Shown in pieces: positions 30,384 through 38,746 of a stretch of 64,000 nt of DNA. The notes beneath the pieces were generated by a model. That model ran no database searches. It was not told the origin of the DNA and saw only the letters and a list, made by a program, of their open reading frames with translations. This stretch comes from Ornithinimicrobium tianjinense. GTDB taxonomy: Bacteria > Actinomycetota > Actinomycetes > Actinomycetales > Dermatophilaceae. The first letter of the stretch is position 1. Every line of letters starts with the position of its first letter. The DNA lies in assembly GCF_014636495.1 (NCBI RefSeq), contig NZ_BMEM01000001.1, forward strand, positions 186,001 to 250,000, written 5' to 3'. The position numbers and the translations under genes are program-made.

Positions 30384-31288
30384 CCGACCCCACCCTGGCG
30401 ATGGCCTCGGACTACGCCGTCTGGGCCTCGACCGCCGTGCTCGCCCTGGCGCTGCTGGCCTTCTGCGCGCACCTGGCCGTGACCGGTGCCGCGCCCGCCA
30501 CTGCCGCGGGCGCGCCCGTCACTGCCGCGGCCGCCCCGTCGCGGCGCTGGGGCGTCGTCGGGCTGCAGCTGACCTGGCTGGCCACCTTCCTCGTCGTCGG
30601 GGGCACCGCGCTGCGGGCGCTCGCGGTGACCCGCGCCCCGCTGGGCAACATGTACGAGTTCGCGCTGATGACCGCCTCGTTCGCGCTCGTCATCTACTCC
30701 GTGTGGAGCCTGCGCAAGGAGCGCCTCTGGCTGGGTGCCTTCGTCGTCCTGCCGGTCCTGCTCATCGTCGGCGCGGCGCGGCTGGGCTGGTACACCGAGG
30801 CCTCCCAGCTCATGCCGGCGCTGAAGAACGTCTGGCTCGTCATCCACGTCACGATCGCGACCCTCTCGGTCGGCCTGTTCACGATCGGGGCGGCGCTGGC
30901 CACGGCATACCTGCTCCGGGACCGGGCCGAGGGGCGCGGCGAGGTGCGCGGCTGGCTCGCGGCACTGCCCGGTGCCCAGGCGCTGGAGCGGATGACCTAC
31001 GGCATCCATGTCTTCGCCTTCCCGCTGTGGACCTTCGCGGTGATCTCTGGCGCGATCTGGGCCGAGCAGGCCTGGGGGCGCTACTGGGGCTGGGACCCCA
31101 AGGAGACCTGGAGCTTCGTGATCTGGGTCGTGTATGCCGCGTACCTGCACGCGCGCGCGACCACCGGCTGGACCACCCGCCGCTCGACGTGGATCGCGAT
31201 CGCCGGCTTCGTCTGCGTCGTCCTCAACTTCACGGCCGTCAACCTGCTGATGACCGGTCTGCACAGCTACTCAGGAGTGAGCACGTGA
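30380..31288 (+). CDS. ccsB: Cytochrome c biogenesis protein CcsB (CcsA type)
   Basis: Polytopic heme-handling protein of system II (302 aa, about eight helices). The tryptophan-rich heme motif GRYWGWDPKETW is near residue 240, flanked by His in GIHVFAFP and LHSYSG. Forms the functional pair with ResB. GTGA overlap with the DUF4229 gene. Confidence 0.95.
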   Translation: MTDPTLAMASDYAVWASTAVLALALLAFCAHLAVTGAAPATAAGAPVTAAAAPSRRWGVVGLQLTWLATFLVVGGTALRALAVTRAPLGNMYEFALMTASFALVIYSVWSLRKERLWLGAFVVLPVLLIVGAARLGWYTEASQLMPALKNVWLVIHVTIATLSVGLFTIGAALATAYLLRDRAEGRGEVRGWLAALPGAQALERMTYGIHVFAFPLWTFAVISGAIWAEQAWGRYWGWDPKETWSFVIWVVYAAYLHARATTGWTTRRSTWIAIAGFVCVVLNFTAVNLLMTGLHSYSGVST

Positions 31289-31560
31289 TCGCGTTCCGTT
31301 ACACCGTCATGCGGCTGATGGTCTTCGCGGGGTTCCTCGCGCTGCTGACGCTGCTCAAGGTGCCGATGCTGTGGGCCGCCATCGGTGCGGCGCTGCTGTC
31401 GGCCCTCGCCTCCTTCTTCCTGCTCGCCCGCGACCGGGAGGTCCTGGCCGCGGGGATCGAGCGCCGCGTGGAGGACCGGGTGGCCCGTCGGCAGGCCAAG
31501 GTGGACGCGGGTCGGACCGCCGAGGACGACGAGGACGACGAGGTCGAGGGCCGCGCGTAG
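31285..31560 (+). CDS. DUF4229 small membrane protein
   Basis: A 91-residue protein with two hydrophobic helices (VMRLMVFAGFLALLTLLKVP; AAIGAALLSALASFFLLA) and an acidic tail with EDDEDDE. Fits the actinobacterial DUF4229 family, regularly found between ccsB and menA. Function unknown. GTG start chosen because CAGGAG lies 7 nt upstream and the start overlaps the ccsB stop. Confidence 0.82.
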   Translation: MIAFRYTVMRLMVFAGFLALLTLLKVPMLWAAIGAALLSALASFFLLARDREVLAAGIERRVEDRVARRQAKVDAGRTAEDDEDDEVEGRA

Positions 31561-31628
31561 CGGCTGGCTCTGCGCGGCCTTCGGCGTGGACCGCCAGGCG
31601 CGCCGCGGGCTCGCCGCGGGCTGGCGAG

Positions 31629-31693
31629 AGAGACAAGATGATGCACCTGATGCGCCGTCGTCGACGCTGCACCAGGTGCAGAATCTTGTCTCT
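31629..31693. terminator. 65-bp palindrome between convergent genes
   Basis: Outer arms AGAGACAAGAT (31629-31639) and ATCTTGTCTCT (31683-31693), a symmetric GA/GA 2x2 internal loop, inner arms TGCACCTG (31642-31649) and CAGGTGCA (31673-31680), and a 23-nt loop. Lies between the stops of the DUF4229 gene (+) and menA (-). A bidirectional terminator is the simple reading; the arms are much richer in A/T than the region around. Confidence 0.6.
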
Positions 31694-31710
31694 GCCGCGC
31701 GGGTGTGCGC

Positions 31711-32598
31711 TCAGCCCAGCAGCAGCGGTGCCAGCACGAGGCCGAGGCTGAGGGCCACGGCATACCCGAGCTGGAGGACGCCCGTCTGGGCGAGGGCGGG
31801 CAGCAGGTCGCGGCCGTAGGTCTCGCCGCGGACCACCCGCACCGGCCGCACCGCGAGCGGCGCGGCCAGCAGGCCCAGCAGCGCGGTGGGGTGCGAGAGG
31901 GCGGCCACGCCCAGCATGAGGAAGGCGATGACGATCAGCCAGGTGTAGAGGCTGCGCGTCCGGCGGAAGCCCAGCCGCACCGCCACGGTGCGCTTGTCGA
32001 CGGCGCGGTCGCCCTCGAGGTCGCGCAGGTTGTTGGTGACCAGGATCGCGCAGGCCAGCGCGCCGCAGCCCACGGCGCCCCCGAGCGTGGCCCAGTCCAG
32101 CCGCTGGGCCTGCGTCCAGGTGGTGCCGAGCACGGCGAACAGCCCGAAGAAGATGAAGACCATGACCTCGCCCAGGCCGCGGTAGCCGTAGGGGTTGGAC
32201 CCGCCGGTGTAGTTCCAGGCCGCCCAGATGGCCGCGGCGCCCAGGACCAGCAGGACCCACGAGCTGGACAGCGCGACCAGCGCGAGGCCGAGGACCGAGG
32301 CGCCGAAGAAGCACGCGAACGCGGCCGCCTTGACGTTGGCCGGGTCCGCGAGCCGCTGCCCGACGAGCCGCACCGGCCCGACGCGGTCCTCGTCGGTGCC
32401 GCGCACGCCGTCGGAGTAGTCGTTGGCGTAGTTGACGCCCACCTGGAAGCCGACGGCGACGAGCAGCGCCAGCAGCGCGAACGTCGCGTCCGCCGCGCCG
32501 AGGGCGTAGGCGGAGGCGGTGCCCACCATGACGGGGGCGACGGCGGCCGGGAGCGTGCGGGGGCGCGCTCCCTCGATCCACTGGGCGAGGGTTGCCAC
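31711..32598 (-). CDS. menA: 1,4-dihydroxy-2-naphthoate polyprenyltransferase MenA
   Basis: Membrane prenyltransferase that attaches the isoprenoid tail in menaquinone synthesis (295 aa, about eight helices). Asp-rich motifs NYANDYSDGVRGTDEDR and NNLRDLEGDRAVDKRT bind Mg-diphosphate. The GTG start at 32598 has weak ribosome-site support (GGAAA). Nearby menE, menB and menC complete a partial menaquinone set. Confidence 0.94.
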   Translation of the reverse strand: MATLAQWIEGARPRTLPAAVAPVMVGTASAYALGAADATFALLALLVAVGFQVGVNYANDYSDGVRGTDEDRVGPVRLVGQRLADPANVKAAAFACFFGASVLGLALVALSSSWVLLVLGAAAIWAAWNYTGGSNPYGYRGLGEVMVFIFFGLFAVLGTTWTQAQRLDWATLGGAVGCGALACAILVTNNLRDLEGDRAVDKRTVAVRLGFRRTRSLYTWLIVIAFLMLGVAALSHPTALLGLLAAPLAVRPVRVVRGETYGRDLLPALAQTGVLQLGYAVALSLGLVLAPLLLG

Positions 32599-32611
32599 GT
32601 ATCTGTTTCCT

Positions 32612-32887
32612 TTACAGGCCCTTGAGGAAGGTCGGGTCGTCGTCAGGACCGATCGGTCCCTGCGGCGGCCCGCCCTTGCGCCGCCCGTCCAGCAGTGTGT
32701 CGAGGATGCTGGTCGGCCGCCCGGCGATGAGCCAGGCGCTGCCCCCCACCAGCGGGAACAGCAGGATCATCAGCAGCCACAGCGGCTTGGGCAGCCCCCG
32801 CACCCGCTCGTCCTCGGTCTGCACCGCGTCGACGACGCAGTAGATCGTGAAGGCGAGCAGCGCGACCGCCGCGATGACGCGGAGCAC
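32612..32887 (-). CDS. PLD nuclease N-terminal domain-containing membrane protein
   Basis: A 91-residue protein with two hydrophobic helices around PLWLLMILLFPLVGGSAWLI, the PLDc_N pattern, and a polar C-terminal tail. GTG start with GGAGG 6-8 nt upstream. Lies in the same direction between menE and menA, 13 bp before menA. Function unknown; likely co-transcribed with menA. Confidence 0.8.
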   Translation of the reverse strand: MLRVIAAVALLAFTIYCVVDAVQTEDERVRGLPKPLWLLMILLFPLVGGSAWLIAGRPTSILDTLLDGRRKGGPPQGPIGPDDDPTFLKGL

Positions 32888-32921
32888 GTGGACACCTCCT
32901 GCCGGCCGGGGACTGAGCCCC

Positions 32922-34055
32922 CTATTCTGCCACCGCTTCCTGAGGGGCTCCTGCGGCGAGGTCCTCGCGCGCCGTCGCCCGGTCCGGCTTGCCCGGCCCG
33001 AGTTGGGGTATGGCGTCGCGCCAGGCGACCTGTCGCGGCAGGGCGTGCGGGGGCAGGGTGGGGGAGAGGGCGATGCGCAGCTCGTTGAGGGTAGTGGGGG
33101 TGCGGGCGCTGTCGGCCACGAGGAGGGCGGCGACCCGCTGGCCCCACTCGGGGTCGGGCAGGCCGACGACGAGGGCGTCGCGCACCTGGGGCAGTCGCCG
33201 CAGCGCGGCCTCCACGTCGCGCGGTTCCACCTTGTGGCCCCCGGTGACGATGACGTCGTCGAGGCGGCCCAGGACGGTCAGCCGGCCCTCGGCCTCGTCC
33301 CACCTGCCGCGGTCGTCGGTAACGAACCATCGGGTGCCCTCGGCGTCGACGAGGAACCGCTCGGCCGTGAGGCCGGGCCGGTCGAGGTAGCCGCCGGCGA
33401 CCACCGGTCCACCGAGGTGGACCCGCTCGTCGGCCGGGTCGATCCGGACCCGGACGCCGGGCAGCGGCACGCCGTCGTAGACGCAGCCGCCGCAGGTCTC
33501 GCTCATCCCGTAGGTGGTGTGCACGCGCGCACCCGCCGCGCGTGCCCCAGCGAGCAGGCCCGGGTCGGCCGCCGCGCCCCCGAGCAGGACGGTCACCCGC
33601 TGCAGCGCGGCGACGCCGACCGGGTCGTCGAGCAGCCGGGCGAGCTGGGTCGGCACCAGCGAGGTCAGCACGGGGCGTGCGTGGTCCGTGCGTGTCCCCT
33701 GCCCGGCGTGAGCCTCCGCCACCGCCGCGGCGAAGGGGGCGGGGCGGAACGGCATACCCGGGTCCAGGGCGACGGGGACAGGACTCGTGCCGGCCAGGAC
33801 GGACCGGGCCAGCACCTGCAGGCCGGCGACGTGGTGGGTCGGGAGCGCGAGCACCCAGCGGCCGTGGCCGACGAGCCGGGCGGTGGCCTCGCCGGAGGCG
33901 CGCAGGGCGGGCCCGGGCAGGCGGACCCGCTTGGGCTCGCCGGAGGAGCCCGAGGTCTGCACCACGACCGCGTCGTCGGCCGAGTCGAGGACGCGGCGCA
34001 GCAGCGGCGCGAGCTCGGCCCAGGTGGCGCCCTGGGCGATGAGGTGGTCGGTCAC
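32922..34055 (-). CDS. menE: o-Succinylbenzoate-CoA ligase MenE
   Basis: Adenylate-forming enzyme activating o-succinylbenzoate with CoA in menaquinone synthesis (377 aa, short form). P-loop QTSGSSGEPKRV, TTYGMSETCGG, RGRWDEAEGRL and the hinge/C-terminal ITGGHKVEP-like segment IVTGGHKVEPRDVEA are visible. It lacks about 80 N-terminal residues found in Bacillus MenE, as usual for actinobacterial forms. GTG start overlaps the upstream lipoprotein stop (GTGA), so the two are coupled. Confidence 0.9.
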   Translation of the reverse strand: MTDHLIAQGATWAELAPLLRRVLDSADDAVVVQTSGSSGEPKRVRLPGPALRASGEATARLVGHGRWVLALPTHHVAGLQVLARSVLAGTSPVPVALDPGMPFRPAPFAAAVAEAHAGQGTRTDHARPVLTSLVPTQLARLLDDPVGVAALQRVTVLLGGAAADPGLLAGARAAGARVHTTYGMSETCGGCVYDGVPLPGVRVRIDPADERVHLGGPVVAGGYLDRPGLTAERFLVDAEGTRWFVTDDRGRWDEAEGRLTVLGRLDDVIVTGGHKVEPRDVEAALRRLPQVRDALVVGLPDPEWGQRVAALLVADSARTPTTLNELRIALSPTLPPHALPRQVAWRDAIPQLGPGKPDRATAREDLAAGAPQEAVAE

Positions 34056-34714
34056 GGTGCGGTCGTCTGGAAGGAGCGGTCGAGGTCGACGTACCAGGTG
34101 CCGTCCACCTTGCGCAGGGCGATCACCTCGTCGCCGAGGACGTCCTGGAGCAGCTCGGAGAGGTTGTCCCTGTCGACGACCGCGGAGTCGCCGTCGACCG
34201 CGGCGCCCCGGATCTGCGTGGCCTCGAGGATCTCGGCCTGCTCCTGGGCGTCCACCTGCTGGGCGTCGACCTCCCCGCTCACCGCGGCCGGCAGGACCTC
34301 CCGGCACACCTCCAGGTCGTCCTCGGCGTCGGCCATCGGCACCGACGGGTCGGAGAAGGACAGCAGGAGGTCGCAGGCGTCGGGGTCGGCCTGGATGTAG
34401 GCCACGAAGAACGCCTGGGCCACGTCCGCCGCCGCCTGACCCTCCTCGCCGCCCTCGGCCTCGCCGCCCTCGCCGTCGGAGGGTGCCGCGGTGCTCGCTG
34501 TGGCGTCGCCGGTGGGTCCGCCGGTGGCGGCGGTGTCGTCGGCGGTCTGCGTCGCCCCGTCGGTGCTCGGGGGATCGACGGTGACAGCGGTCCCGTCGCT
34601 CGTGGAGCTCGTCGAGCTTGCCGGGGGTGGCGTCGTGCCGCCGTCGTCGCCGTCGCTGCAGGCGGCGAGGAGCAGGGTCGGCACGGTCAGGGCGGTGGCG
34701 ATGGCTCGGCGCAT
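34052..34714 (-). CDS. Lipoprotein with NTF2-like appearance
   Basis: A 220-residue lipoprotein: signal MRRAIATALTVPTLLLAAC with lipobox LLAAC, then a low-complexity Thr/Ser/Gly/Asp linker (about 21-90) and a C-terminal domain (AAADVAQAFFVAYIQADPDACDL... VDGTWYVDLDRSF) that resembles small NTF2-like lumazine-binding or DUF4878-type domains. Start at 34714 by the signal peptide and AGGAG upstream; the frame is open beyond but not signal-like. Overlaps menE by 4 bp. Function unknown. Confidence 0.78.
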   Translation of the reverse strand: MRRAIATALTVPTLLLAACSDGDDGGTTPPPASSTSSTSDGTAVTVDPPSTDGATQTADDTAATGGPTGDATASTAAPSDGEGGEAEGGEEGQAAADVAQAFFVAYIQADPDACDLLLSFSDPSVPMADAEDDLEVCREVLPAAVSGEVDAQQVDAQEQAEILEATQIRGAAVDGDSAVVDRDNLSELLQDVLGDEVIALRKVDGTWYVDLDRSFQTTAP

Positions 34715-34884
34715 GGTCCCCTCCTGAGCAGGTCGGTCGAGGCTCCGGCCAGTGTCGCACGGCCGGTCGGGCGGGCCCTCCGGACGCGAGGGCTCGTGTG
34801 GGGCCTCTCTCGCAGTCGTCTCTCTTGCCGTCGTCTGCGTCGCGTAGTCCCCCGCGCGCGCCTGGCACCGGGCCATCCCATGCT

Positions 34885-34948
34885 TGTGCATTTCTGTGGT
34901 GTCACATCGGTTGCTCTGGCGATGAATGTGACACGACAGCGGTGCACA
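34885..34948 (-). terminator. Long imperfect palindrome after the aldo/keto reductase gene
   Basis: TGTGCA (34885-34890), 8 nt, GTGTCACAT (34899-34907), 18 nt, ATGTGACAC (34926-34934), 8 nt, TGCACA (34943-34948): the two 8-nt gaps also pair in part. It lies 30 bp past the reverse-strand stop at 34979, so it may end that transcript; the rest of 34715-34978 holds no gene. Confidence 0.5.
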
Positions 34949-34978
34949 TCCATGCTCCGCCGGGCTGTGCCGCGTGGC

Positions 34979-36022
34979 TCAGGCCTGGGACGAGCGGCGC
35001 CAGAGGTCGATGCCGGACTCGACCGCGTGCTCCTCGATGCGCGCCAGCTCCTCGGCGGAGAAGTCGAGGTGCTGCAGCGCGCCGAGCGAGTCCTCCAGCT
35101 GGCGCACCGAGCTGGCCCCGACGAGGACCGAGGTGACCCGCTCGTCCTTCAGCAGCCAGGCCAGCGCCATCTGGGCCAGGGACTGGCCGCGCTCGCGCGC
35201 CATACCGTCAAGAGCGCGCACGTGGGCGAGCGACTGCTCGGTGAGCAGCGCCGGGTCCAGCGACTTGCCCTGCGCGGCGCGGGAACCCTCGGGGACGCCG
35301 TGGAGGTACCTGTCCGTGAGCATCCCCTGCGCGAGCGGGGAGAAGGCGATGCACCCGGTGCCCGTCTCGCCGAGGACGTCGAGCAGCCCGTCCTCGACCC
35401 AGCGGTTGAGCATCGAGTAGGACGGCTGGTGGATGAACAGGGGCGTGCCGAGCTCGCGCAGGATCTCGTAGGCCTCACGCGTGTGCGCGGGGCCGTAGGA
35501 GGAGATGCCCACGTAGCGCGCCTTGCCCTGGCGGACGGCGGTGTCCAGGGCGCCCATCGTCTCCTCGAGCGGGGTGTCCGGGTCGTAGCGGTGGCTGTAG
35601 AAGATGTCCACGTGGTCCAGCCCCATGCGGGTGAGCGACTGCTCGAGGGAGTCCAGGACGTACTTGCGGCCGCCGCCGCCCTGGCCGTAGGGGCCCGGCC
35701 ACATGTCGTAGCCGGCCTTGGTGGAGATGACCAGCTCGTCCCGGTAGGGGGCCAGGTCCTCGCGGAAGAGGATCCCGAAGTTGCGCTCGGCCGCTCCGTA
35801 GGGCGGGCCGTAGTTGTTGGCCAGGTCGAAGTGGGTCACGCCGAGGTCGAAGGCGCGGCGCACCGTCGCGCGCTGGCGCTCCAGCGGCACGTCGTCGCCG
35901 AAGTTGTGCCACAGCCCGAGGCTGATCGCAGGCAGCGCCGTGCCGCTGCGACCCACCCGCCGGTAGGTCATCGAGTCGTAGCGGTCGGCGGCGGGGGTCC
36001 AGGGCTCGGAGTAGACGTGCAT
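34979..36022 (-). CDS. Aldo/keto reductase, YghZ-like
   Basis: NADPH-dependent oxidoreductase (347 aa) of the AKR14/voltage-gated-K-channel-beta group. Catalytic tetrad residues appear as DLANNYGPPYGAAE (Asp, Tyr), TKAGYDMWPGPYG (Lys) and FYSHRYDPDTP (His); the cofactor segment near the C-terminus is SVLVGASSVRQLEDSL. E. coli YghZ reduces L-glyceraldehyde 3-phosphate and methylglyoxal; a detoxification role is inferred. Confidence 0.9.
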   Translation of the reverse strand: MHVYSEPWTPAADRYDSMTYRRVGRSGTALPAISLGLWHNFGDDVPLERQRATVRRAFDLGVTHFDLANNYGPPYGAAERNFGILFREDLAPYRDELVISTKAGYDMWPGPYGQGGGGRKYVLDSLEQSLTRMGLDHVDIFYSHRYDPDTPLEETMGALDTAVRQGKARYVGISSYGPAHTREAYEILRELGTPLFIHQPSYSMLNRWVEDGLLDVLGETGTGCIAFSPLAQGMLTDRYLHGVPEGSRAAQGKSLDPALLTEQSLAHVRALDGMARERGQSLAQMALAWLLKDERVTSVLVGASSVRQLEDSLGALQHLDFSAEELARIEEHAVESGIDLWRRSSQA

Positions 36023-36089
36023 GGACCCATCGTGCCGGACGGCCCTGCGGGCCGGTCTCCGCCTCAGCGGGCAGGGAGCGTCGGCGGAC

Positions 36090-37031
36090 TCAGAAGTACC
36101 AGGGGAACGGCGACCAGTCCGGCGCCCGCTTCTCCAGGAAGGACTCCTTGCCCTCGACGGCCTCGTCGGTCATGTAGGCCAGGCGGGTCGCCTCGCCGGC
36201 GAAGACCTGCTGGCCCATGAGCCCGTCGTCGGTGAGGTTGAACGCGAACTTCAGCATCCGCTGCGCGGTCGGGCTCTTGCCGAGGATCTCGCGGGCCACC
36301 TGGATCGACTCCGTCTCCAGCTCGGCGTGGTCGGCGACGATGTTGACTGCGCCCATCCGCTGCATCGTCTCGGCGTCGTAGGCGCGGCCGAGGAAGAAGA
36401 TCTCGCGCGCGAACTTCTGCCCGACCTGCTTGGCGAGGTAGGCCGAGCCGTAGCCGGCGTCGAAGCTGCCGACGTCGGCGTCGGTCTGCTTGAAGCGCGC
36501 GTGCTCGCGGGAGGCGATCGTCAGGTCGCAGACGACGTGCAGGCTGTGCCCGCCGCCGGCCGCCCAGCCGTTGACGACCGCGATGACGACCTTGGGCATC
36601 GTGCGGATGAGCCGCTGGACCTCCAGGATGTGCAGGCGCCCGCCCTCGGCCTTGACCCGCGCCTCGTCCACGCCCGACGCGGTGTCGTCGGCGGTCCCCT
36701 CGGCGGCGTACTGGTAGCCGCTGCGCCCGCGGATCCGCTGGTCGCCGCCGGAGCAGAACGCCCATCCGCCGTCCTTCGGGGAGGGGCCGTTGCCGGTGAG
36801 CAGCACGACGCCCACGTCGGGCGTCATCCGCGCGTGGTCGAGCGCGCGGTAGAGCTCGTCGACGGTCCCGGGCCGGAAGGCGTTGCGCACCTCGGGCCGG
36901 TCGAAGGCGATGCGCACGCAGCCGAGCTCGACATGGCGGTGGTAGGTGATGTCGACGAGCTCCTCGAAGCCCGGGACGACGCTCCACTGCGTCGGGTCGA
37001 ACGGGTCCTGCGTCTGGGGTGTGTCGGTCAC
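36090..37031 (-). CDS. menB: 1,4-dihydroxy-2-naphthoyl-CoA synthase MenB
   Basis: Crotonase-fold enzyme that cyclises o-succinylbenzoyl-CoA (313 aa). Motifs FDRPEVRNAFRP, FCSGGDQRIRG, VVNGWAAGGGHSLH, DVGSFDAGYGS and C-terminal DWSPFPWYF mark MenB of actinobacteria. GTG at 37031 is preferred over a Met at 37073 because TAGTGT (complement of 37039-37044) lies 7 nt upstream, a leaderless start. Confidence 0.95.
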   Translation of the reverse strand: MTDTPQTQDPFDPTQWSVVPGFEELVDITYHRHVELGCVRIAFDRPEVRNAFRPGTVDELYRALDHARMTPDVGVVLLTGNGPSPKDGGWAFCSGGDQRIRGRSGYQYAAEGTADDTASGVDEARVKAEGGRLHILEVQRLIRTMPKVVIAVVNGWAAGGGHSLHVVCDLTIASREHARFKQTDADVGSFDAGYGSAYLAKQVGQKFAREIFFLGRAYDAETMQRMGAVNIVADHAELETESIQVAREILGKSPTAQRMLKFAFNLTDDGLMGQQVFAGEATRLAYMTDEAVEGKESFLEKRAPDWSPFPWYF

Positions 37032-37057
37032 GCCGACCACACTATCCAGCAGTCCGC

Positions 37058-37079
37058 GGATAGGTTTGGACACCTATCC
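37058..37079. promoter_or_regulatory. Palindromic operator candidate between menB and the ATPase gene
   Basis: Perfect dyad GGATAGGT (37058-37065), 6 nt, ACCTATCC (37072-37079), 50 bp before the ATPase start and 27 bp from the menB start. A related half-site CTATCCAG lies at 37042-37049. Symmetry and spacing suit a TetR/MarR-size dimer. Confidence 0.55.
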
Positions 37080-37108
37080 AGAAGTATGCGAAGCCAGAAG
37101 TATGCGAA
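37078..37108 (+). repeat. 15-bp direct repeats before the ATPase gene
   Basis: CCAGAAGTATGCGAA occurs at 37078-37092 and 37094-37108, 16 bp apart, ending 20 bp before the ATG. The first copy overlaps the right arm of the dyad at 37058-37079. Confidence 0.75.
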
Positions 37109-37128
37109 ACCGCTCGGGAGGAGCCGCC

Positions 37129-38289
37129 ATGGAGCCGAACCCCTACACGCCGGGCGACATCCCGCGCTACCTGGCCGGGCGCGACAACGAGCTCGCCCGC
37201 GTGGAGGTCGTTCTGGACCGCGTCGCCGAGGGCGGCCCCGCCGGTGCCCCGCTCGTCTTCGTGGCGCCGCGCGGTCTCGGCAAGACCTCGCTCCTGCGCG
37301 CCTCGGAGGACCTCGCCCTGCCCAAGGGGTATGCCGTCGCCTGGGTCCCGTGCGTCAAGGGCCAGCCGGTCCTCGCCGACCTCGTCTCCGCGGTCGAGCG
37401 AGGTCTGGAGCAGGTCGGCATCACCCCCGGTATGACGTCGCCCCGGTGGGAGTCCCTGCGCGTCGAGGTCGGTGGTCGGGGGCTGAAGGCGACGGGTGAG
37501 TGGGTGCGTCCGCCCCAGGAGGAGAGCTCGCCCGGCCGGGTGCTCGCCACCGAGGAGGTGCTGCGCTCGGCGGCGCGCACGGTGCGCGAGCGCGGGGGAG
37601 CCGGCCTGTTGCTCTGCCTCGACGAGCTGCACGCCCCGGCCCTCGACGAGACCGGCGTGCTCCTCAACGCACTGCAGGCCCTGGCCAACGAGCGCGACGT
37701 GAACCCGCTCGTCGTCCTAGGGGCCGGCCTCCCGTCCACCCCGGGACACCTGACCTCGGCGGCGACCTTCGCCGAGCGCTGGGACTATGCCGTCCTGCCC
37801 GCCCTCGACGCCGGGGCGTCCGCGCGGGCCCTCGTGCAGCCGGCCGCCGAGGCCGGTGTCCGGTGGGCGGCGTCAGCCCTCTCGCTCGCCGAGGGCTACG
37901 CCAACGGCTACCCGTACCTGCTGCAGCTGGTCGGCGCCGCGACCTGGGACGTCGCGAGACCCGACGCGGGAGGCTCGATCGGGCCACGGCATACCGAGGA
38001 GGGGTGGGAGGTGGCGCGGGAGCGGCTGCGCACGCTCTTCCAGGGACGCTGGGACGCCGCGACCGCGGCGGAGCAGGCCTTCCTCACCGCGATGGCCACC
38101 GCCGGCGTCTCGCCCGTGCCGCGCTCGACGGTGGCTGCGGCGCTGGGCGTGCCGACGAGCTCGATCAGCCAGACGCGCGCGAGCCTGATCAACAAGGGCA
38201 TCATCGCCCGCGTCAGCCACGGGCATCTGGAGTTCACGATGCCCGGCTTCGCCGAGCACGTGCGTGAGGTGTCCGGGAACGGGGGCTAG
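37129..38289 (+). CDS. Orc1-like AAA ATP-binding protein
   Basis: A 386-residue single-P-loop ATPase: Walker A APRGLGKTSLL near residue 42, Walker B LLLCLDELHAP near 160, then a sensor region (VVLGAGLPSTPG) and a C-terminal winged-helix stretch (VSPVPRSTVAAALGVPTSSISQTRASL). This plan is that of Orc1/Cdc6-like or MalT-like STAND-related ATPases found singly in actinobacteria. GGAGGAG lies 5-6 nt before the ATG. The dyad and direct repeats just upstream suggest regulated, possibly self-regulated, expression. Function unknown. Confidence 0.8.
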   Translation: MEPNPYTPGDIPRYLAGRDNELARVEVVLDRVAEGGPAGAPLVFVAPRGLGKTSLLRASEDLALPKGYAVAWVPCVKGQPVLADLVSAVERGLEQVGITPGMTSPRWESLRVEVGGRGLKATGEWVRPPQEESSPGRVLATEEVLRSAARTVRERGGAGLLLCLDELHAPALDETGVLLNALQALANERDVNPLVVLGAGLPSTPGHLTSAATFAERWDYAVLPALDAGASARALVQPAAEAGVRWAASALSLAEGYANGYPYLLQLVGAATWDVARPDAGGSIGPRHTEEGWEVARERLRTLFQGRWDAATAAEQAFLTAMATAGVSPVPRSTVAAALGVPTSSISQTRASLINKGIIARVSHGHLEFTMPGFAEHVREVSGNGG

Positions 38290-38326
38290 AAGCCTCCCAG
38301 CCCTCATCGCCCGGCCGTGCCGGCGG

Positions 38327-38746
38327 TCACTGGTCGCGGCTGGACAGCACGCAGAACTCGTTGCCCTCCGGGTCGGCGAGGACCGTCCAGCTGACCTTGT
38401 CGACGTCCTGGCCGACGTCCACCTTGGTGGCGCCGAGCTCAAGCAGCCGCTGGATCTCCGCGTCGCGGTCCTGGGACGTGTGCGGCGCCAGGTCGATGTG
38501 CAGGCGGTTCTTGAGCGTCTTGCCCTCGGGGACCGGCACGAAGACCAGGCCCTGGCCCCGCCGCATCCACGTGTCGAGGTGGGTGACCGGCCCCTGCTCG
38601 TGCTCCTCCAAGGCGTGCCGGGGGACGATGACCGCCTCGTCGGGGGTGTCGTAGACCGTGGTCCAGTCGAGGACCTGCGCCCACCACCGAGCCTGGGCCT
38701 GAGGGTCGAGGGAGTCGACGACGATCGTGTACCACTTGAGTGCCAT
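38327..38746 (-). CDS. VOC-family (glyoxalase-like) protein
   Basis: A 139-residue protein with the paired beta-alpha-beta-beta-beta units of the vicinal oxygen chelate fold (YTIVVDSLDPQAQARWWAQV; RLHIDLAPHTSQDRDAEIQR; TVLADPEGNEFCVLS). Similar proteins act as dioxygenases, drug-binding or glyoxalase-type enzymes; the substrate is unknown. Last gene of the core block left of the island. Confidence 0.85.
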   Translation of the reverse strand: MALKWYTIVVDSLDPQAQARWWAQVLDWTTVYDTPDEAVIVPRHALEEHEQGPVTHLDTWMRRGQGLVFVPVPEGKTLKNRLHIDLAPHTSQDRDAEIQRLLELGATKVDVGQDVDKVSWTVLADPEGNEFCVLSSRDQ

